Source: CBDULQ01 sp965368115
GTDB lineage: Bacteria > Pseudomonadota > Gammaproteobacteria > SZUA-229
Length of the DNA: 11,784 nucleotides
Direction: 5' to 3'
NCBI GenBank assembly: GCA_965368115.1
Contig: CBDULQ010000110.1
Location: 1-11,784, forward strand
How positions within the stretch are numbered: the stretch's first letter is position 1; every line of letters begins with the position of its first letter. The notes beneath the pieces were generated by a model. The model worked only from the letters and a program-made list of their open reading frames with translations. It ran no database searches and was not told the DNA's origin. This document shows, piece by piece, positions 7,539-11,784 of this stretch. Made by a program: the position numbers and the translations under genes.

Positions 7539-7576
7539 TAAAAAAAGGGTTTGTCGATCGACAAACCCTTTTTTTA
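7539..7576. terminator. Perfectly palindromic bidirectional terminator
   Basis: A 38-nt perfect palindrome centred between 7557 and 7558: T, an A7 tract, GGGTTTGTCGA and its exact reverse complement ending in a T7 tract and A. It folds as a long stem with a tight loop and a U-tract on either strand. It terminates the S24 gene (+, ends 7491) and the HDOD gene (-, ends 7599). Confidence 0.93.
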
Positions 7577-7598
7577 ATTGATCCCGCGCCACGCGTTT

Positions 7599-8852
7599 TT
7601 ACATGCGCAGAATTTTCATCACTTCGCTGATTTCTTCGTGAGCTTCTTCCAGCACCTTGACCACGAACTGTGGATCGGACTTGTCCTTGAACAGTTTACG
7701 GAAGGCCGGCACCTTGTCGATCGGCGGTAAACCGTCCAGTTGATGATTCTTCAGCAGGTAATAAATCTGTGCAATGATCACGACATCACACATGCACAAC
7801 TCACTGCCCGCATCATGACTCCAGTCATGCCCGCATTCCACCACCCTCGCCAGTTGTGGTGCGAAGTCCCAGTTCCTGATCACCATACTACCGACTACAC
7901 TGCGTAACTTGTCGATAATATGTTCGATTTCCGCGGTGTTCTCGATTTCCAGTCCGGTATCGTCGATATAGGTCAGGATTGGAATCACACCGATGTCATG
8001 CACCAGACCGGCGAGCAACAACTCATCGGCTTCCAGACCGGAACAGCGTTTGGCAATCGCATAGCTGATGGCCGCGACTTCCACACTGTGATCGTACAGA
8101 TCATGCATGCGTGAACGCAACATCGGACTACGCGACTTGAACAGCAACTTCATCGACAGGCTGACCACCAGGTTACGCGTGGTCGCCAGTCCCAGTCGCA
8201 CGATAGCATCGCGAATGGTTTTAACCGGTTCGATGCCGCGACTAATCGGACTGTTAGCCACCTGCATCAGTCGCGCCACCATGGCCGGGTCGGCTTCCAC
8301 GATGCGTACTACATCCTGGATGCTGGCGTTCGGATTACTGGCGGCCGTTTTAATTTTAAGGGCGATTTCCGGCAGACTGGGCAGCTTCAGCTGGCCCTGG
8401 TTAAAGGCATGCATAATGGCATTGAAAATGTTGCCTTCAACTTCACCGACTTCAATGGTTTCCAGCTGTTCGCCGCTAATGATTTCCTGTTCCATCAGGG
8501 TACTGAACAACTGCCGGTCGAAGCGCACAACCTTACTACGTTGCATGGCGACAGCCTTCACACCATGTGAGCGTTCGGCGAACAATGCATGATGGGCGCG
8601 ACTTTCACTGGTCCGCAATTTGACCGTATGCCGGTCTCGGTCAATCAGTTCCACCGCACCTTCCACCAGGTAAAGCAGCCAGCGGTGCTCATCGGCGTCC
8701 TGCAGAAAGTCGCCGGGTAGCAGCTCGATTATTTTTGCCTTGCGCGCCAGGTGAACGCGGTCATCCGGTTGCAGGTCACGGACGGGCACCAGATGTTTAA
8801 GCAACTCTTCATCGACCGGCAACGGCTGGAAATCGGTATCAGTAGTGGACAT
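7599..8852 (-). CDS. HDOD domain protein with N-terminal cyclic-nucleotide-binding-like domain
   Basis: A 417-aa cytoplasmic signalling protein. Residues about 20-135 fold-match the cNMP-binding (CRP-like) barrel (ELLPGDFLQDADEHRWLLYLVEGAVELID). The phosphate-binding cassette is degenerate: where active sensors have FGE-x-A-L followed by an R-A-A motif, this protein has ALFAERSHGVKAVA, with no matching arginine, so canonical cAMP binding is doubtful. Residues about 153-350 form an HDOD domain (LPSLPEIALKI at the start, then ADPAMVARLMQVANSP). The LVHDIG motif keeps H285 and D286, which many HDOD proteins lose, but phosphohydrolase activity is not established for the family. The tail (350-417) is helical. 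HDOD proteins commonly act in two-component, chemotaxis or c-di-GMP-linked regulation. ATG 8852 has only a weak upstream GGGG. The gene stands alone and is convergent with the S24 gene. Confidence 0.9.
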   Translation of the reverse strand: MSTTDTDFQPLPVDEELLKHLVPVRDLQPDDRVHLARKAKIIELLPGDFLQDADEHRWLLYLVEGAVELIDRDRHTVKLRTSESRAHHALFAERSHGVKAVAMQRSKVVRFDRQLFSTLMEQEIISGEQLETIEVGEVEGNIFNAIMHAFNQGQLKLPSLPEIALKIKTAASNPNASIQDVVRIVEADPAMVARLMQVANSPISRGIEPVKTIRDAIVRLGLATTRNLVVSLSMKLLFKSRSPMLRSRMHDLYDHSVEVAAISYAIAKRCSGLEADELLLAGLVHDIGVIPILTYIDDTGLEIENTAEIEHIIDKLRSVVGSMVIRNWDFAPQLARVVECGHDWSHDAGSELCMCDVVIIAQIYYLLKNHQLDGLPPIDKVPAFRKLFKDKSDPQFVVKVLEEAHEEISEVMKILRM

Positions 8853-8894
8853 TCAGGCCCCGGAGAAAAAATTCATGATGATAAAAATAGCACA

Positions 8895-8924
8895 TTAATA
8901 TTTATTTCAGGGCGCTATGATCAA
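8895..8924 (-). promoter_or_regulatory. Possible promoter of the HDOD gene
   Basis: On the - strand, TTGATC (8924-8919) and TATTAA (8900-8895), each 4 of 6 to consensus, are separated by 18 bp and lie about 43 bp before the start codon. This is the only plausible pair in an AT-rich stretch. Weak support. Confidence 0.3.
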
Positions 8925-9026
8925 TTCTGTGACGCTTCTCCGCGACCTGAAGCCCGGTATTGAATTGATGCACCATTTGCGAACAGGCGATGGACGGGAT
9001 CAATTCACTAATGACTTGGGGGTGAA

Positions 9027-9054
9027 TTCTGAACTATATTTATGTTCATATGAT
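9027..9054 (+). promoter_or_regulatory. Possible promoter of the DUF4426 gene
   Basis: TTCTGA (9027-9032) and TATGAT (9049-9054, 5 of 6 to the -10 consensus) are spaced by 16 bp, 30 bp before the start codon at 9085. The -35 is poor (3 of 6). The rest of the 232-bp gap (8853-9084) shows no gene. Confidence 0.4.
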
Positions 9055-9084
9055 AAGAGGGCAAACTGAGGAAGAGAGAGTACT

Positions 9085-9537
9085 ATGATTACAAAAATAA
9101 ACCACTTCAAGTCATTCCTGTTCATCCTGTTAACCACACTATCCTTCAACGCCTACTCCGAAAATTCCCTGAACTTTGGAGATTATGTGGTTCATTTCAA
9201 CGCTTTTAGAAGCGATAGCCTGACTCCGGAAGTCGCCAAGGCCTATCAGCTGACGCGCCGCAACAACCGCATGATCGTCAACATCACCGTGCAGAAACGG
9301 GCAGCCGACGGCACAACCACGCCCGCCAAGGCCAGGGTGACCGGATTCGCCAGTAATCTGACCGGCCAGGTGAAAACACTGAACTTCAAGGAAGTGTATG
9401 ACGGAGATGCCATCTACTACCTGGCCGAGGATCAGGTCGCGCATGAAGAAATGCTGAAATTCGAGATCAAGGTGTCGCCAGAGGGCGCCGATGTCACCGG
9501 TAATGTTAAATTCAAGCAGCAATTCTTCACCGACTGA
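9085..9537 (+). CDS. Exported DUF4426 family protein, function unknown
   Basis: A 150-aa protein with a clear signal peptide (MITKINHFK, a hydrophobic stretch, likely cleavage after A-Y-S at residue 25), leaving a mature periplasmic domain of about 125 residues. There is no lipobox cysteine. The mature part matches my recollection of DUF4426: NFGDYVVHFNAFRSDSL near the start, a mid-region RRNNRMIVNITVQK, then alternating hydrophobic beta strands, suggesting an immunoglobulin-like beta sandwich. No catalytic motif is seen. The start is supported by GAGGAAG and GAGAG just upstream (9068-9080). The gene has its own possible promoter and a terminator 10 bp after the stop, so it appears monocistronic. 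The family assignment is by recalled resemblance; the function is unknown. Confidence 0.85.
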   Translation: MITKINHFKSFLFILLTTLSFNAYSENSLNFGDYVVHFNAFRSDSLTPEVAKAYQLTRRNNRMIVNITVQKRAADGTTTPAKARVTGFASNLTGQVKTLNFKEVYDGDAIYYLAEDQVAHEEMLKFEIKVSPEGADVTGNVKFKQQFFTD

Positions 9538-9546
9538 CCACCCTGC

Positions 9547-9580
9547 AAAAGCCGGCTAGCTGCAGATAGCCGGCTTTTTT
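9547..9580 (+). terminator. Intrinsic terminator after the DUF4426 gene
   Basis: AAAAGCCGGCTA (9547-9558), an 8-nt loop, then TAGCCGGCTTTTTT (9567-9580): a 12-bp stem with a GCCGGC core ending in six T. It separates the DUF4426 gene from fabAB. Confidence 0.92.
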
Positions 9581-9631
9581 GCAAAATGATTATTATTTCA
9601 GCGATTTTACAGCGCCAGGCGCCTCCCCGGA

Positions 9632-9661
9632 TTACCATCTACAGCCCATTTCCGCTACAAT
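9632..9661 (+). promoter_or_regulatory. Possible fabA promoter
   Basis: TTACCA (9632-9637, 4 of 6) and TACAAT (9656-9661, 5 of 6) with an 18-bp spacer lie between the upstream terminator and fabA, giving a leader of about 37 nt. I see no FadR-like operator (AACTGGTCNGACCAGTT type) in this gap. Confidence 0.4.
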
Positions 9662-9704
9662 GCCACCCCCAATGAAACCAGCGAAACCACAGGCACAAGT
9701 TTTT

Positions 9705-10220
9705 ATGATGAATCAGAATTCATTCGATCGTGACGAATTGCTGAAATGCGGTTACGGCGAACTGTTCGGCCCCGGAAATGCCCAGCTGCCGGTGCCCAAT
9801 ATGCTGATGCTCGATCGCATCACGCTGATCAGTAATGAAGGCGGCGCCTATGGCAAGGGCCAGATTCAGGCCGAGCTGGATATCAACCCGGATCTGTGGT
9901 TTTTCGAATGTCATTTCCCCGGCGACCCGGTCATGCCCGGCTGTCTGGGCCTGGATGCCATGTGGCAACTGGTCGGTTTTTACCTGGGCTGGATGGGTCA
10001 TCAGGGTAAAGGTCGAGCCCTGGGTGTCGGCGAAGTTAAATTCACCGGTCAGGTACTGCCGACGGCGAAATGCGTCAGCTACCAGATCGACATCAAACGC
10101 GTGATTGCCCGTGGTCTTACCATGGGTATTGCCGACGGCACCGTATCCGTCGACGGCCGCGAAATCTACAGTGCCCAGGGCCTGCGGGTCGGGCTGTTTA
10201 CAAAAACTGACGATTTTTAG
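9705..10220 (+). CDS. fabA: 3-hydroxydecanoyl-ACP dehydratase/isomerase FabA
   Basis: Dehydrates 3-hydroxyacyl-ACP and isomerises trans-2-decenoyl-ACP to cis-3-decenoyl-ACP, the branch point for unsaturated fatty acids in the cytosol. The protein is 171 aa from ATG 9705 (170 from ATG 9708), the usual FabA length, with a single hotdog fold. The catalytic pair is H70 in ECHFPGDPVMPG and D84 in LGLDAMWQLVGFYLGW, matching the E. coli active site and the isomerase-competent FabA signature rather than FabZ. The frame is open back to TTG 9579, but that start lies in the upstream terminator, and the extra 42 residues (Pro-rich, unlike FabA) are not expected. Two adjacent ATGs (9705, 9708) are both possible. 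fabB follows after 13 bp, so this is a fabAB operon with both steps of unsaturated fatty acid synthesis. Confidence 0.97.
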   Translation: MMNQNSFDRDELLKCGYGELFGPGNAQLPVPNMLMLDRITLISNEGGAYGKGQIQAELDINPDLWFFECHFPGDPVMPGCLGLDAMWQLVGFYLGWMGHQGKGRALGVGEVKFTGQVLPTAKCVSYQIDIKRVIARGLTMGIADGTVSVDGREIYSAQGLRVGLFTKTDDF

Positions 10221-10233
10221 GTAAGCATCTTTT

Positions 10234-11451
10234 ATGAGACGAGTTGTAATCACCGGCCTGGGCATCGTGTCTTGCCTGGGTAATGACCAGAAAGCCGTTG
10301 CCGATTCCCTGCGCGAGGGTAAATCGGGTATTCGTTTTCAGGAGTCTTATAAAGAAGTCGGCATGCGCAGCCAGGTCGCCGGCAGCGTGGATATCGATCT
10401 GGACGCCTATATCGACCGTAAAGTGAAGCGCTTTATGGGCGACGCCTCCGCCTATGCGTATATCGCCATGCAGCAGGCCATCGAAGATGCCGGCCTGGCC
10501 GATAACCTGGTGTCGAATCCGCGCACCGGCCTGATCGTCGGCTCCGGCGGTGGTTCACCGTCCAACCAGATTATTGCCACCGATACGCTACGCGAAAAAG
10601 GCATTCGCCGGGTCGGTCCGTATATGGTGCCGCGCACCATGTCCAGCACCACCTCCGCCTGCCTGGCCACGCCGTTCAAGATCAAGGGCGTGAACTACTC
10701 CATCAGTTCCGCCTGTGCCACCAGTGCACACTGCATCGGTAACGGTATGGAACAGATACAGATGGGCAAACAGGACATCGTATTCGCCGGCGGTGGCGAG
10801 GAAGAACACTGGACCCTGAGCATGCTGTTCGACGGCATGGGCGCATTGTCCACCAAATACAACGAAACGCCTGAGAAAGCCTCGCGCACCTACGATGCGG
10901 ATCGCGACGGTTTCGTCATCGCCGGCGGCGGCGGTATCGTGATACTGGAAGAACTGGAGCATGCCCGCCAACGGGGCGCGAAAATCTATGCTGAAGTGAC
11001 CGGTTACGGCGCGACTTCCGACGGTTATGACATGGTGGCCCCATCCGGCGAAGGTGCGGTGCGCTGCATGCAGCAGGCGCTGGCCACGGCGCGCAATCCC
11101 ATCGATTACATCAATACCCACGGCACCAGTACGCCGGTGGGCGACAGTGCCGAAATCGGTGCCATCCGTGAGGTGTTCGCCAGCCAGGTGCCGCCGATCA
11201 GTTCCAGCAAATCCCTCTGTGGACACTCCCTGGGCGCCGCCGGCGTGCAGGAAACCATTTACTGTCTGTTGATGATGGAACAGGGCTTTATCCAGGCCTC
11301 GGCGAATATCGAAAACATGGACCCGGAAGTGGCGGACATGCCGATTGTCACCGAGCGTCAGGACAACGTGACCCTGAACAGTGTGCTCACCAACAATTTC
11401 GGTTTCGGTGGTACCAACGCCTGCCTGGTGCTGGAAAAACTCGCCGACTAA
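10234..11451 (+). CDS. fabB: 3-oxoacyl-ACP synthase I FabB
   Basis: Condensing enzyme KAS I, which elongates cis-3-decenoyl-ACP made by FabA and so commits carbon to unsaturated fatty acids. A full-length thiolase fold of 405 aa. The active-site Cys-His-His triad is C161 (SISSACATSAHC), H296 (INTHGTSTPVGD) and H331 (SLCGHSLGAAG), with the conserved K326 in SSSKS. The C-terminal GFGGTNACLVLE glycine-rich motif is present. The start ATG 10234 is 13 bp after fabA and is preceded by TAGGTAAG, which overlaps the fabA stop, so the pair is co-transcribed. The FabB rather than FabF call rests on pairing with fabA and on close resemblance to E. coli FabB. Its TAA stop (11449-11451) overlaps the stop of the convergent HD-GYP gene, and no terminator is seen between them. 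Confidence 0.96.
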   Translation: MRRVVITGLGIVSCLGNDQKAVADSLREGKSGIRFQESYKEVGMRSQVAGSVDIDLDAYIDRKVKRFMGDASAYAYIAMQQAIEDAGLADNLVSNPRTGLIVGSGGGSPSNQIIATDTLREKGIRRVGPYMVPRTMSSTTSACLATPFKIKGVNYSISSACATSAHCIGNGMEQIQMGKQDIVFAGGGEEEHWTLSMLFDGMGALSTKYNETPEKASRTYDADRDGFVIAGGGGIVILEELEHARQRGAKIYAEVTGYGATSDGYDMVAPSGEGAVRCMQQALATARNPIDYINTHGTSTPVGDSAEIGAIREVFASQVPPISSSKSLCGHSLGAAGVQETIYCLLMMEQGFIQASANIENMDPEVADMPIVTERQDNVTLNSVLTNNFGFGGTNACLVLEKLAD

Positions 11452-11784
11452 CCGAATCGATTCTCCTGGAAGCGCCGCTGGATATCCTCCACTTCATCGC
11501 GATGAATGATGAGGATTTCCACGCAGCGCCGATCCAGTTTATGACCCGCCATATCGCGTAACGCCTGGAACGCCCGGTCATTGTCCCAGGCTTTCTTGTA
11601 AGGCCGCTCACTGGTCAGTGCATCGAATACGTCGGCGACGCTGACGATACGCGCTTCGATGGGAATATCCTCCGCCCGCAATCCGCCGGGATAACCGCTG
11701 CCGTCGACGTTCTCATGATGATGCAGAGCGATATTGCGCAGCATATCCACGTAACCGACCCCGTCCAGACCATAATTTCTCAGC
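11448..11784 (-). CDS. HD-GYP domain protein, C-terminal part (5' end outside the window)
   Basis: The C-terminal 112 residues of an HD-GYP protein, a family that hydrolyses cyclic di-GMP (or related dinucleotides). Seen: the second half of the domain with HHHENVDGSGYPGGL, which contains the HHE metal ligands and the GYP motif, then IPIEARIVSVADVFDALTSERPYK, with the conserved D-x-F-D-A-L-T-S-x-R-P-Y. The N-terminal HD motif and any sensory domain lie beyond the right edge. The reading frame stays open to 11784, so the GTG at 11750 is an internal valine, not a start. The protein ends with a short charged tail (DEVEDIQRRFQENRFG). Its TAG stop (11448-11450) overlaps the fabB TAA by two bases. 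All GYP-side signature residues appear intact, so activity is plausible. Confidence 0.93.
   Translation of the reverse strand, partial: LRNYGLDGVGYVDMLRNIALHHHENVDGSGYPGGLRAEDIPIEARIVSVADVFDALTSERPYKKAWDNDRAFQALRDMAGHKLDRRCVEILIIHRDEVEDIQRRFQENRFG

Noticed and set aside
9579..9704. N-terminal extension of FabA from TTG 9579
   Set aside because: The codon lies in the T-tract of the upstream terminator, and the added Pro-rich residues are not expected in FabA. ATG 9705 or 9708 gives the standard length.
9720..10265. 181-codon open frame on the - strand over fabA
   Set aside because: Antisense to fabA, with no ribosome binding site or family resemblance.
10588..11226. 212-codon open frame on the - strand inside fabB
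   Set aside because: It is the complement of a highly conserved FabB coding region; low complexity in Gly, Thr and His and no domain, so a shadow.
11448..11750. A complete 100-residue HD-GYP-like gene starting at GTG 11750
   Set aside because: The frame remains open through 11784 and the fragment starts in the middle of the HD-GYP fold, so the GTG is internal.
1..11784. CRISPR array, tRNA, rRNA, insertion sequence or prophage genes
   Set aside because: No direct-repeat arrays, cloverleaf-like segments, transposase or phage motifs were recognised, and the window is densely filled with housekeeping genes.

Overview
The window is chromosomal DNA of a gammaproteobacterium. The evidence is a paired fabA-fabB locus (the anaerobic route to unsaturated fatty acids), a Prc/Tsp-type tail-specific protease, a proteobacterial RNase D and a GloA whose metal ligands fall at the same residue numbers as in Escherichia coli. 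GC content is moderate and coding density is high. The DUF3549 and DUF4426 genes and the HDOD and HD-GYP signalling proteins suggest an environmental lineage (Chromatiales, Pseudomonadales or similar), but the genus cannot be fixed from sequence alone. I see no insertion sequence, prophage, CRISPR array, tRNA or rRNA.

Layout, left to right. (1) prc, + strand, ends at a strong symmetrical terminator (2228-2258). (2) An unrecognised, helix-rich protein of about 246 aa lies on the - strand and shares that terminator. (3) Head-to-head with it, only 38 bp away, is a ClsB-like cardiolipin synthase, followed two bases later by gloA. (4) rnd and a DUF3549 gene overlap by four bases. (5) A monocistronic 154-aa S24/LexA-like gene has its own promoter, a possible operator, a strong ribosome binding site and a perfectly palindromic terminator. 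(6) A cNMP-like/HDOD signalling protein on the - strand converges on that terminator. (7) An exported DUF4426 protein is followed by its own terminator. (8) fabA-fabB form an operon. (9) The C-terminal part of an HD-GYP protein on the - strand has a stop codon that overlaps the fabB stop, and it runs off the right edge.

Functionally this is mostly housekeeping. The themes are envelope lipid chemistry (FabA/FabB, cardiolipin synthase), periplasmic proteolysis (Prc), RNA processing (RNase D), methylglyoxal detoxification (GloA), and signalling (HDOD, HD-GYP, S24). The least ordinary element is the S24 gene. It keeps the LexA autocleavage site and Ser/Lys dyad but has no DNA-binding domain and no room upstream for one, which makes it the size of UmuD with a LexA-like core and no umuC beside it. 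The unrecognised - strand gene next to cardiolipin synthase is the second candidate for new biology.
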